Of a stretch of DNA of 64,000 nucleotides, positions 32,717-40,568 are shown piece after piece. Source of the DNA: JBMNGW01 sp050950025 (GTDB lineage Bacteria; Spirochaetota; Spirochaetia; Sphaerochaetales; Sphaerochaetaceae); NCBI GenBank assembly GCA_050950025.1, contig JBMNGW010000010.1:1-64000 (forward strand), read 5' to 3'. Made by a program: the position numbers and the translations under genes. Position 1 is the first letter of the stretch; each line of letters starts with the position of its first letter. A model generated the notes under the pieces. The model had not been told where the DNA came from and made no database searches. It saw nothing but the letters and a program-made list of their open reading frames with translations.

Positions 32717-33929
32717 AACGTACAGCTATCGATAAAGCCCTTTCCACCGCTTCACTTTCTATGGCATCAGGGGTGTCAAAGGGGGTGTGGTAGACTTGGG
32801 CGCGATTTTTATTGTCCCACGGCATTGCCATTAATGTAGTCGCTTCAAAGCCTTTTTTTGCCGCTTCTGCAGCATCGGTGCCCCCGGTGAGAAACGCAAT
32901 GGGTTGGCTAAAGGCTTCGTAGCCCATCGAGTGGGCAATGCCAACACACTGGGTAGCCATCTGTTGTGACAGCTGCACTGTTCCGTTGATATCGCTGGTT
33001 AAAAAGAAAAGATCTTTAGCATAATAGGGACAATCGACATTGAAGTTCCAAACTTTACCCCCCAATAATTTTTCATCGCCTTGGTGGGTGGTAAAAAAAT
33101 CTCGTGCTCCTCTTAAGCCCGCCTCTTCTGCATCAAAGCTGGCAAAAATGAGCCTGGTGTGCTTCAGCTTGCTCTGCCTATTTTTAAAATAGTGGGCCAG
33201 CTCAACTCCCATGGCACTGGCAATAAGATTATCACCGGCTCCGGGTGTCCCCTCTTTGGCGGCAAAGTTCCAAAGCCTGAAAATCCAAGGCAGGGTAACG
33301 GTCAATACCACCAGGGCAATACCAAAGCCCATTGAAGGAAGGCGAAAACTTACAATGGCGCCTTTGAATATCTGAATAAGACTAAGGAGTGTTAAAGCTA
33401 CAATGCTCCCTAAGCCGATGCTGATACGTAGCAGATACAAGTGTGGCTTGTCCAAATACAAGGTAAAGATTTTGGCGCTGTCGTGATGACCGCTGAATAC
33501 CACAGTGTTTTTCACTTTTTGCTGAGGTTCAATCACACCATACACATTGATCCCCTCTGCTTGGGGGTAAAAACGATCAAGGACCTCTTTATAAAAAAAG
33601 AACTGCAAAACCATAATGGTCAATGAAGAGCCCATCAACATGAAGGAAAGCAGCCCCACAGAGAGCCAACTGAACACTAAGGCCACCGGATACAAAACGA
33701 CCAAAATCTTAATCCAGCCTAAAAAGGCATCTGGGTGAATATCAAAGCTCTCCAAAGCCACCGAATCGCAGCTTTTCTTTAACTCTTCAGAGAGCCTGTG
33801 GGCTGTTTTTCTACAGGCATCGGTGCCACTAAGACGGCTGCCATGGTCATTAATAAGACGTGAAACGAGATCTAATGCCTGCTTTGCCATGAAGGAGGCG
33901 TGCAGCTTTTCCATCTTAACTTTGGCCAT
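32694..33929 (-). CDS. M28 family zinc peptidase with membrane segments
   Basis: A 411 aa protein. Zinc ligands of M28 aminopeptidases are visible: FSGHHDS (His), PGAGDNLIAS (Asp), FDAEEAGLRGA (Glu-Glu), FNVDCPY (Asp) and a late His in YHTPFDTP. Hydrophobic segments after residue 80 (LVVLYPVALVFSWLSVGLL) and around 150-220 interrupt the peptidase domain, so it is probably a membrane enzyme. A GTDAAEAAKKG loop matches the M28 active site. Start 33929 has an AGAGG site 6 nt upstream. The substrate is unknown. Confidence 0.82.
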   Translation of the reverse strand: MAKVKMEKLHASFMAKQALDLVSRLINDHGSRLSGTDACRKTAHRLSEELKKSCDSVALESFDIHPDAFLGWIKILVVLYPVALVFSWLSVGLLSFMLMGSSLTIMVLQFFFYKEVLDRFYPQAEGINVYGVIEPQQKVKNTVVFSGHHDSAKIFTLYLDKPHLYLLRISIGLGSIVALTLLSLIQIFKGAIVSFRLPSMGFGIALVVLTVTLPWIFRLWNFAAKEGTPGAGDNLIASAMGVELAHYFKNRQSKLKHTRLIFASFDAEEAGLRGARDFFTTHQGDEKLLGGKVWNFNVDCPYYAKDLFFLTSDINGTVQLSQQMATQCVGIAHSMGYEAFSQPIAFLTGGTDAAEAAKKGFEATTLMAMPWDNKNRAQVYHTPFDTPDAIESEAVERALSIAVRFIEQVDQ

Positions 33930-33969
33930 GCGATACCTCTGGCCCATCATCTAACGCACAGCCGCTGCG

Positions 33970-34010
33970 TGTCAAGTTTACTTGACAAAGCAAAGGGTCG
34001 TCATTATAGT
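33970..34010 (+). promoter_or_regulatory. strong promoter of the tRNA/SRP operon with overlapping palindrome
   Basis: TTGACA (33982-33987), 17 bp, TATAGT (34005-34010) is a near-consensus promoter 14 nt before the first tRNA. An 18-bp perfect dyad TGTCAAGT-TT-ACTTGACA (33970-33987) overlaps the -35, which could be an operator. Confidence 0.7.
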
Positions 34011-34023
34011 GTGAAAGCTGATT

Positions 34024-34108
34024 GGAGAGATGTCCGAGCGGTCGAAGGAGGCGGTCTTGAAAACCGTTGAGGCGCGAGTCTCCGGGGGTTCGAATCCCTC
34101 TCTCTCCG
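34024..34108 (+). tRNA. tRNA-Ser (anticodon TGA)
   Basis: Acceptor stem GGAGAGA/TCTCTCC with discriminator G, D-arm TGTCCGAGCGGTCGAAGG, anticodon loop CTTGAAA, a long variable arm as in class II tRNAs, and T-loop GTTCGAATC. The 3' CCA is not encoded. Confidence 0.93.
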
Positions 34109-34152
34109 CTACTATATTTCCGATCAGGACGACGCTTCCTGTAGGTTGATTT

Positions 34153-34239
<87 letters not shown>

Positions 34240-34277
34240 TTTTTTTGGTTTTTGACATGTGCATGGTCTTTTAACGT

Positions 34278-34351
34278 GTAGCCATAGCTCAGCTGGATAG
34301 AGCATCAGATTGCGGATCTGAAGGCCGGAGGTTCGAATCCTCTTGGCTACG
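34278..34351 (+). tRNA. tRNA-Arg (anticodon GCG)
   Basis: A class I cloverleaf with acceptor GTAGCCA/TGGCTAC, D-arm TAGCTCAGCTGGATAGAGCA, anticodon loop ATTGCGGAT and T-loop GGTTCGAATCC. A GCG anticodon (rather than ACG plus deaminase) is visible directly. No encoded CCA. Confidence 0.9.
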
Positions 34352-34363
34352 TAAGCAACCCCT

Positions 34364-34451
34364 GGAGAGATGTCCGAGTGGTCGAAGGAGACGGATTCGA
34401 AATCCGTTGTACTGTTTTGCGGTACCGAGGGTTCGAATCCCTCTCTCTCCG
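34364..34451 (+). tRNA. tRNA-Ser (anticodon CGA)
   Basis: Acceptor GGAGAGA/TCTCTCC, anticodon stem-loop GGATTCGAAATCC, a long variable arm (TACTGTTTTGCGGTA) and T-loop GTTCGAATC. No encoded CCA. Confidence 0.93.
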
Positions 34452-34473
34452 CTACGGTGCACAATCAAAAGCT

Positions 34474-34560
34474 GGAGAGGTGTCCGAGTGGTCGAAGGTG
34501 CACCCTTGGAAAGGGTGTGGGCTCTCACAGGCCCCGGGGGTTCGAATCCCCCCCTCTCCG
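34474..34560 (+). tRNA. tRNA-Ser (anticodon GGA)
   Basis: Acceptor GGAGAGG/CCTCTCC, anticodon stem-loop CCCTTGGAAAGGG, a variable arm with GGGCTCTCACAGGCCC and T-loop TTCGAATC. No encoded CCA. It lies 2 nt before the SRP RNA stem. Confidence 0.93.
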
Positions 34561-34562
34561 TT

Positions 34563-34690
34563 CCCCCTTGGTGTTGATGGTAGATTCTGTACTATTGCCA
34601 GTCGCCCAACCCCGTCAGGACCGGAAGGTAGCAGCGGCAAGCGATTTGGTGATGAGCTGCAGGCGATGTATCGGAGCCAAGGGGGTTTTT
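34563..34690 (+). ncRNA. ffs: signal recognition particle RNA, small bacterial type
   Basis: The conserved helix 8 motif is present (GTCAGGACCGGAAGGTAGCAG), including the GGAA tetraloop that binds Ffh and the asymmetric loop. The ends pair (CCCCCTTGG with CCAAGGGGG) and are followed by T5, which probably also terminates transcription. It is placed directly before dnaX-ybaB-recR, a widely conserved neighbourhood. It shares the stable-RNA promoter with the five tRNAs. Confidence 0.92.
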
Positions 34691-34731
34691 CATCTTAACC
34701 CCGCATGCTATAGTCCTACCTAGGAGTCAAG

Positions 34732-36318
34732 ATGGCCTACGAAGTTACCGCAACAAGAAAGCGTCCTCAGCTGTTCGACAGCCTCGTCGGTCAGCAGTTT
34801 GTTGTCTCAACCATCAAAAATGCTATTGAAAAAGGGCGTTTTGCCCATGCTTATCTATTTAGCGGACCGCGGGGAGTTGGCAAAACTTCAGCAGCCCGTA
34901 TTTTAGCCAAAGCTCTGAATTGTGTAGAAGGACCGACTCCGTATCCATGCGGAGTGTGCTCCAACTGTGCTGAAATAACAGCAGGAAATTCTACCGATGT
35001 CATAGAAATTGACGGAGCAAGCAACACCAGCGTTAATGACATCAGAGTCATTAAAGACGAAGTCCTATTCCCCCCGCAAAGTAGCCGTTATAAAATCTAC
35101 ATTATCGATGAAGTTCATATGCTCTCCACCAGTGCATTCAATGCGCTGTTAAAAACCATTGAAGAGCCCCCTTCATATGTTATTTTCATTTTTGCCACCA
35201 CCGAAGCTCAAAAAGTCCCTCCCACTATTCGCTCACGCTGTCAGCAATTCCATTTTCAACTGATTCCGCTGCAAACCATTAAAGAGGTCCTTTCTCAAAC
35301 AGCCAAAGAGATGAACCTTGAAGCCGAAGATGAGGCCCTTTTTTGGATAGCCAAAGAATCGACGGGATCGATGCGTGATGCCTACACCCTCTTTGACCAA
35401 GTCGTTTCTTTTAGCGGTGATACCATCACGATGGCCCAAATTGAGGATAAGCTAGGTTTAGCAGGCCTCGATAAGCTCTCTGCGATCATCGAACCTCTGG
35501 CAACAGGGAACTCTGAAGCCTCTTTGCTTGCTTTGGATGCTCTGTTGGAAGCAGGAGTTTCTGTTGAGCAGGCCATTAAAGAGCTGGCCCAGTATTTTAG
35601 AACTCTCTTACTTGCCTCCTGCGGTATTCGCAGTGAAAGCATTCTGGCAGTACAGCTGTCCCATATTCCGGAGCACCTGCTACATACCTACACAGAGGAG
35701 CAACTTGAAGCTGCTTTGGATCTCTTTTTACGATTGTATCGCGACATTCGCTTCTCTCTTAGCCCCCGCTTTGAGTTGGAGTTGGCAGTCAGTCGCCTCG
35801 CTAATCTGTCTCATATGGCCTCTTCGGCCACATTAGTGAAAAAAATGGAGCTTTTACAAAACCAGCTGGCAGGAAAAGCTCCTTTAGCTGAACCTAACCG
35901 GGCTCCCAAAGCAGAACCAAAACAGGTGCAACAAGAAAAACCGCCGGCTAAAATGCAACAAGCCCCCAAGCCGGTTATGGAAAAAAAACTGAGCTTAAAT
36001 AAAGCAACTTTAGCGGAATTGACACAACTGGCAGCAGCCCAAAGAGACCAAATTGGCCTCATCTTTGGTCAAGCTGTCGACTTGGAGCTCAAAGAAGAGG
36101 TTTTACACATTACCTTTTCCAGCCAGTATGCTCTTGATTCGGCAAAAGCTCATCAAAAGGAACTGAGCTCCTTTTTAACCCGCCATAGCGGTTTTGAGGG
36201 GAATATCGTCATGCAAAAGCTGGTTAAGCCACCTAAAGCGGACAAAAAAGAGACTTCTGATAAACTAGCCGAGGATGTTGCTTCCCTATTTAGAGGCGAA
36301 GTTGTCCACCCATCGTGA
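34732..36318 (+). CDS. dnaX: DNA polymerase III subunit gamma/tau
   Basis: A 528 aa clamp-loader subunit, an AAA+ ATPase that loads the sliding clamp (DnaN, also in this window). Walker A is GPRGVGKTSAARILAKAL. The zinc module is CVEGPTPYPCGVCSNCAEI, followed by the Walker B region YIIDEVHML and the SRC motif IRSRCQQF. The C-terminal region beyond residue 370 has a Pro/Lys/Gln-rich linker and a tau-like domain. No obvious slippery A-run for a gamma form was seen in the expected zone. A TAGGAG site precedes the ATG, with an extended -10 TGC-TATAGT upstream. Confidence 0.95.
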   Translation: MAYEVTATRKRPQLFDSLVGQQFVVSTIKNAIEKGRFAHAYLFSGPRGVGKTSAARILAKALNCVEGPTPYPCGVCSNCAEITAGNSTDVIEIDGASNTSVNDIRVIKDEVLFPPQSSRYKIYIIDEVHMLSTSAFNALLKTIEEPPSYVIFIFATTEAQKVPPTIRSRCQQFHFQLIPLQTIKEVLSQTAKEMNLEAEDEALFWIAKESTGSMRDAYTLFDQVVSFSGDTITMAQIEDKLGLAGLDKLSAIIEPLATGNSEASLLALDALLEAGVSVEQAIKELAQYFRTLLLASCGIRSESILAVQLSHIPEHLLHTYTEEQLEAALDLFLRLYRDIRFSLSPRFELELAVSRLANLSHMASSATLVKKMELLQNQLAGKAPLAEPNRAPKAEPKQVQQEKPPAKMQQAPKPVMEKKLSLNKATLAELTQLAAAQRDQIGLIFGQAVDLELKEEVLHITFSSQYALDSAKAHQKELSSFLTRHSGFEGNIVMQKLVKPPKADKKETSDKLAEDVASLFRGEVVHPS

Positions 36319-36328
36319 CGGAGGAAAA

Positions 36329-36625
36329 ATGAATCCATTTGAACTATTTAAAAATATGCAGAATCTGCAATCTCAGATGCAACAGATGCAGTCTAAGTTG
36401 GAAGAGTTAAGTGCCACAGGCTCAAGTGGAGCAGGCATGGTCGAAATTACCATCAATGGTAAAATGGAAGTACAGTCTATTTTTATTGACCCGCAGGCCA
36501 TCGATCCTGCCGATGCCAAAACGTTGGAAACTCTTGTTGCCGGCGCTTTTAATCAAGCCGTTCAAAACATGCAAGAAGAGCTTAAAGACCAAGCCCTCTC
36601 TCTTTCGGGAGCTTCGCGCTCATGA
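36329..36625 (+). CDS. YbaB/EbfC family nucleoid-associated protein
   Basis: A 98 aa DNA-binding protein with the YbaB pattern: a glutamine/methionine-rich first helix (FKNMQNLQSQMQQMQSKLEEL), a central beta strand (MVEITINGKMEVQSIFIDP) and a C-terminal helix. It forms dimers that bind DNA in relatives. A GGAGG site sets the ATG at 36329. It is between dnaX and recR, overlapping recR by 4 bp (ATGA), the standard operon order. Confidence 0.92.
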   Translation: MNPFELFKNMQNLQSQMQQMQSKLEELSATGSSGAGMVEITINGKMEVQSIFIDPQAIDPADAKTLETLVAGAFNQAVQNMQEELKDQALSLSGASRS

Positions 36626-37215
36626 CCCATTTAGAACAGCTGATTAAACTTCTGGCCCGTTTGCCCGGCATCGGGCCCAAAAGCGCTTCCCGCTTGGCGT
36701 ATCATTTGATTAAAACAGATGCCGCTTATAATGAGCAGCTGGCAGCTCTTATCGAAACGATTCAACAGCGGGTTTTCCCCTGTTCCATCTGCGGTAGCTA
36801 CACAGAAGTCGACCCTTGTCCAATCTGCTCCGACCCCACTCGAGATACCACGCTTATCTGTGTTGTTGAGCAGCCCCAAGATGTCATTACCATCTCTTCT
36901 AGCGGAGCGTATAATGGGTTGTTCCATGTGCTCGGAGGAGCCCTTTCTCCTTTGGAGGGTATCGGTCCTGATAAACTCTATTTTGGCCGTTTTATTAAGC
37001 GCATAGAAGGCGGCAATTTCAAAGAAGTTATCATTGCTACTAATCCCACTGAAGAGGGCGATACGACAGCCATGTATCTTAAACATCTGCTTAAAGGCAA
37101 AGAGATTGCCATAACCCGTTTGGCAGCGGGCCTTCCTATCGGTGGAGATTTGGAGTATGCCGATCGGCTGACATTAGCTAGATCGCTGCGAGGACGCGTC
37201 GATTTCAGCTCTTAG
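36622..37215 (+). CDS. recR: recombination protein RecR
   Basis: A 197 aa protein that works with RecF and RecO in loading RecA at gaps. It contains the helix-hairpin-helix (LPGIGPKSASRLAYHL), the four-cysteine zinc finger (CSICGSYTEVDPCPIC), and the Toprim domain (LICVVEQPQDVITIS, then FKEVIIATNPTEEGDTTA). The C-terminus has the Walker-B-like GLPIGGDLEYADRLTLARSL. recF lies further along in this window, near dnaN. Convergent with the TerB/DnaJ gene, 4 bp overlap. Confidence 0.95.
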   Translation: MTHLEQLIKLLARLPGIGPKSASRLAYHLIKTDAAYNEQLAALIETIQQRVFPCSICGSYTEVDPCPICSDPTRDTTLICVVEQPQDVITISSSGAYNGLFHVLGGALSPLEGIGPDKLYFGRFIKRIEGGNFKEVIIATNPTEEGDTTAMYLKHLLKGKEIAITRLAAGLPIGGDLEYADRLTLARSLRGRVDFSS

Positions 37216-37985
37216 CGGATAGTATGTTCTTTTTTCAGTGTCTCATACGCTTGCTGAATTTCTTGAAATTTTTCAGTGGCAAAAAGGGTGAACTCTTCGG
37301 GCAACCCTTTGGAAGCAATAGTGTCGGGATGAAACTCTTGGCTCTTTTTACGATAGGCCTTTTTAATCTCTTCGGCTGTGGCACCAGTGGTGATTCCCAA
37401 CGTTGCATACGCTTTAGTCGAAGGGATGGTAGAAAAACCATATTTTCTTTTTATGGTGTTTAGCTGAGCTTCGGAGATAGTAAAAATACGGGCGGCTGCT
37501 TGAATCAGTACTTCTTCGGACTGCACAATTGAACCGTCTGAAGCAGCTACAGCCACCAGTACATCCAGTATTAATTCAAGTAGTTCTCTGTCGTTGGAAA
37601 AATGTTCATACACCTGTTTGGCATACTGTTCAAAAGAGTTACTGTCGCTTAAAGCAGTTAAGAAAATGCGCATGGCAACTTCTTTGCTTTTTTCATCAAG
37701 GCGTAGTTGTTGGGTAATAAACTGCTCTACTTTCTCTTTCTCTTGGCGTAGCAGCCTCCCATCGGCCATGGCCATTTTAGCAAGCAAAGAAAAGGTGCCG
37801 ACAAAAAAGAGCATTTGTGATTGTTCTAAAGAATCGAGGGAGCTTCTTGATTTACCGGAGGTTTGTGTTTTGAGAGTATCGGCTTTATCAAAAAGCGTCC
37901 CAAAAACAATTCCGGCTACCATTCCCAGCGGTCCGCCTAAAGCGAGCCCCAGAGTCCCGCCAATGATTTTTCCCAACCAGCCCAT
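37212..37985 (-). CDS. TerB/DjlA-like protein with C-terminal J domain
   Basis: A 257 aa protein. A glycine-rich hydrophobic N-terminus (GKIIGGTLGLALGGPLGMVAGIVFGTLF) could anchor it in the membrane, as in DjlA. A TerB-like helical domain follows (residues 60-170), and the C-terminal J domain has the HPD tripeptide (SQEFHPDTIASKG), which stimulates DnaK. Domain order matches DjlA co-chaperones. The DnaK partner is not in the window. It follows the small 37994 gene and the glycosidase on the same strand. Confidence 0.83.
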   Translation of the reverse strand: MGWLGKIIGGTLGLALGGPLGMVAGIVFGTLFDKADTLKTQTSGKSRSSLDSLEQSQMLFFVGTFSLLAKMAMADGRLLRQEKEKVEQFITQQLRLDEKSKEVAMRIFLTALSDSNSFEQYAKQVYEHFSNDRELLELILDVLVAVAASDGSIVQSEEVLIQAAARIFTISEAQLNTIKRKYGFSTIPSTKAYATLGITTGATAEEIKKAYRKKSQEFHPDTIASKGLPEEFTLFATEKFQEIQQAYETLKKEHTIR

Positions 37986-37993
37986 AGGTAGGC

Positions 37994-38185
37994 CTACAAC
38001 TTATCGATGAGCATAGAACATTTGCCCGAAGGAATCGGCAATGTCTTCTTTTTCTTTTCTGCCAACAATTCAATGGTGAAATAGTAAAGCTTCTCACTTT
38101 CCAGACGGATTTCCCATCCTCGAGCCTGTTTATTGCTTAGGATTGTAATCATGTTCCGTTTCAAAGAAAGCCCTTCAATTCCCAT
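37994..38185 (-). CDS. hypothetical protein, 63 aa
   Basis: A short charged protein (MGIEGLSLKRNMITILSNK in part, with a Lys-rich middle EKKKKTLPIP). Its ATG overlaps the glycosidase stop (TGATG), so it is translationally coupled to that gene. The DnaJ-like gene follows 8 bp after its stop. I see no recognised motif. It is kept because of tight operon spacing and the lack of any competing frame. Confidence 0.55.
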   Translation of the reverse strand: MGIEGLSLKRNMITILSNKQARGWEIRLESEKLYYFTIELLAEKKKKTLPIPSGKCSMLIDKL

Positions 38186-39423
38186 CACTTCCCCCCCAAA
38201 TTAGTCATTGTCCAATCAACCGTTTTACGGGGCAAAGAGATTGTCAAACCGATGATATCTTCAATCATAAGTGTGATGGTAATCAGCCCAACAAAGGGAA
38301 TGAACCGCTTTTTAGGGAACCCAGGAAGAGTAGAACCGACAGCAGGCCCCTCTTTCAGAGGCAGGTATGCCTCCCACACGTCTCCCGACTCTTCTCCTTC
38401 GGGATGAAGGGTATCAAGAATAAAATAGAGATGACGAATGGCACATTCGCGGGCAAATTCAAAGCGCCCGTACTGCTCAAGTCCTTTGACAACCACAAAG
38501 GTGTTGAAAGGAATCACCGACCCTTTATAGCCATCTCCGTTTTCTGAAAAATCGGGATCGCTGACCGGAATGACGGGGAAAGGGTTGTCAGTGCCAAACA
38601 TCTGCGGATCATCCAAATGGGCAATGAAACCATCAGCCCGCTCTTCATTGGGGATTTCGGCCAGCAGCGTCCAGTAAGAACCAATATGTTTGCGCTTAAT
38701 TTGTTTCTCTTTGACATCCAGATCGTAATAGAACTTGTCCTCAGGATTCCACATCAAGGAGTTGATTCTGGTTTTCAAAGAGAAATAGAGCCGCTTGTAA
38801 CGGAAACTCAGCTCTTTGTCGTTAAGAATGTCGCCAATAGCTGAAAGATAGAGAGCATTAACTGCCAGCTGAGCGTTGAAATCGACCGGGTAATACATTG
38901 TGGAGCGGTCTATGTTTCCCAACTGGCAAGCGGCAGGGGGCACAGAATAGAGCCCGTTTTCTCGCAAAAAGGTCTCCCTAAGCCAATCAAAATGGAGCTC
39001 TAAAAAAGGGACGACCTCCTTTAAGCGCTTCTTATTGCCAATCTTGTGATAAAAGCCATGCTCAACATAGGCAAAGATGGGGACACTGACCCCTTCAGGA
39101 TTATCGGCGGGGGGAACAAAAGTTCCATTCTCCAGCGAATAGTCGCTGCGAATGGCACCTGAAGGTTCCTGCCGATGATAAAAATAGTCAATCATCGGAA
39201 AAGGAGAGTAGTGCTGGTTGCTGTACATAAGGAAAAGGGCCGACAAACAACTGTGAAACTGATTAAACGTCTTCTGATTCGGATAACTCAGATAGTTGCC
39301 CGCAAAACCGTTCTCCTTTGTCCCTTGCTCCCAAAATTCATCTATCCAAACCCAAGTCCTGTCGTACATGTCAACAAAATCTTGGTCATAAAAGTGTACC
39401 GATGGTACCATATCTTTGATCAA
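38185..39423 (-). CDS. GH63/trehalase-like (alpha/alpha)6 glycoside hydrolase
   Basis: A 412 aa cytoplasmic protein with the pattern of mannosyl-oligosaccharide-glucosidase-like (MGH1/GH63) and trehalase-type six-hairpin enzymes. Visible blocks are AIRSDYSLENGTFVPPADNPEG, DRSTMYYPVDFNAQLAVNAL, WNPEDKFYYDLD and ESGDVWEAYLPLKEGPA (parts). The acidic residues in these blocks are plausible catalytic Asp/Glu. There is no signal peptide. A TTG codon at 39423 with GAGGAG 6 nt upstream is the best start; the ATG at 39411 is too far from it. The substrate is probably an alpha-glucoside or mannoside, unproven. Confidence 0.75.
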   Translation of the reverse strand: MIKDMVPSVHFYDQDFVDMYDRTWVWIDEFWEQGTKENGFAGNYLSYPNQKTFNQFHSCLSALFLMYSNQHYSPFPMIDYFYHRQEPSGAIRSDYSLENGTFVPPADNPEGVSVPIFAYVEHGFYHKIGNKKRLKEVVPFLELHFDWLRETFLRENGLYSVPPAACQLGNIDRSTMYYPVDFNAQLAVNALYLSAIGDILNDKELSFRYKRLYFSLKTRINSLMWNPEDKFYYDLDVKEKQIKRKHIGSYWTLLAEIPNEERADGFIAHLDDPQMFGTDNPFPVIPVSDPDFSENGDGYKGSVIPFNTFVVVKGLEQYGRFEFARECAIRHLYFILDTLHPEGEESGDVWEAYLPLKEGPAVGSTLPGFPKKRFIPFVGLITITLMIEDIIGLTISLPRKTVDWTMTNLGGK

Positions 39424-39495
39424 CACCAACTCCTCGTAAACTCAATTGGAAAAACACGGATACACGCAGTATAAACAATACTATGAGTGCGGGCA

Positions 39496-40455
39496 TTAGT
39501 CAAATACGGTCTCCCTCTTTCTGATGAATTTAAGGCCGTTTTTGTAGAGTTTGACCTCAATTGTACGACAACCTTGGGAAACTCCCTCCCCATCGGCGTG
39601 GCATACTAGCAGATCTTCTGCTGCCTCTATTTTCACTTCATCAGAGCGAATCATCGAGAATTTCTTACTTTTTAGCTGAGTGCCAGAGAAGAATTTCAGT
39701 GCATACCACAGTATCTTACTCCCAGCAATGGGGGTGTTGGCATAGACCACATCCAGCAGTCCATCATCAACTTCAGCTTTTGGCCCCATGATGAAAGTAG
39801 AGCCCATCCTCCTGCCATTGCACACAGAAATTTGCTGTGTTTCCAAAACAATTTTTTCTTTTTCCGTCGTGATTGTCAATGGCACTGCCTTTGGATAATT
39901 CAGCAAAACCTGTAAAAATCCCAGAAGATAGCTGGCCATGCCGCTTATTCGCTTGAAAGAAGAGGCCACATAATTGACCATCGGTTCAAAACCGATTCCC
40001 ACTCCATTGATGAAACAACGCCCTTGAGGAAACTCTCCACCAAACAGCTCCCCATAATCGGTAGGATGCCACGTGTTTTGGGCAATCATCAAACAGGCCT
40101 GATCCACCTCTTTGGGAACCGTGGCAAAATAGGCAAAATCGTTGCCCCGCCCGATAGGAATTAAACCCACCGCAGGAGAGTGCTCAAACGAAAGCCCTTT
40201 CTCCCTGATTCCTTTGACCACACCGTTGACCACTTCATTGACCGTCCCATCTCCTCCTGCTGCCACAATGGTGTGACACCCATCGTGTACTGCTTGGCAA
40301 GCTAGGTCTATGGCATCAAGGCGGCCATTAGTCAAAACGATATCGACTTGGACACCCAAATGGTGAAACTGCTCTTCAATAGCCTTTTTATGGGTACGAA
40401 CCTTCCCTTTTGCCGCTTGGGGATTCAGAATAATTCGGATATCTGAAAAAGCCAT
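39496..40455 (-). CDS. diacylglycerol/lipid kinase family protein (YegS/DgkB-like)
   Basis: A 319 aa cytoplasmic enzyme phosphorylating a lipid such as diacylglycerol. The ATP-binding signature VAAGGDGTVNEVVNGV is near residue 65, preceded by the start motif IILNPQAAKGKV. A conserved central block follows (GLIPIGRGNDFAYF, with GRGND replacing the usual GTGND). The C-terminal region contains DDGLLDVVYANT, typical of DAG kinase domains. A GAGAGG site precedes the ATG. It is divergent from ygiQ. Confidence 0.87.
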   Translation of the reverse strand: MAFSDIRIILNPQAAKGKVRTHKKAIEEQFHHLGVQVDIVLTNGRLDAIDLACQAVHDGCHTIVAAGGDGTVNEVVNGVVKGIREKGLSFEHSPAVGLIPIGRGNDFAYFATVPKEVDQACLMIAQNTWHPTDYGELFGGEFPQGRCFINGVGIGFEPMVNYVASSFKRISGMASYLLGFLQVLLNYPKAVPLTITTEKEKIVLETQQISVCNGRRMGSTFIMGPKAEVDDGLLDVVYANTPIAGSKILWYALKFFSGTQLKSKKFSMIRSDEVKIEAAEDLLVCHADGEGVSQGCRTIEVKLYKNGLKFIRKRETVFD

Positions 40456-40568
40456 GGCTTTTCCTCTCTTTTGCTTAATAAAACACTATATTACTGCATT
40501 TTACTTCTGTAGCAAAGGGCGGAGTTAAGCAGATGCATGTTTTTCCCTTTTCAGCTAGGATGAAAACT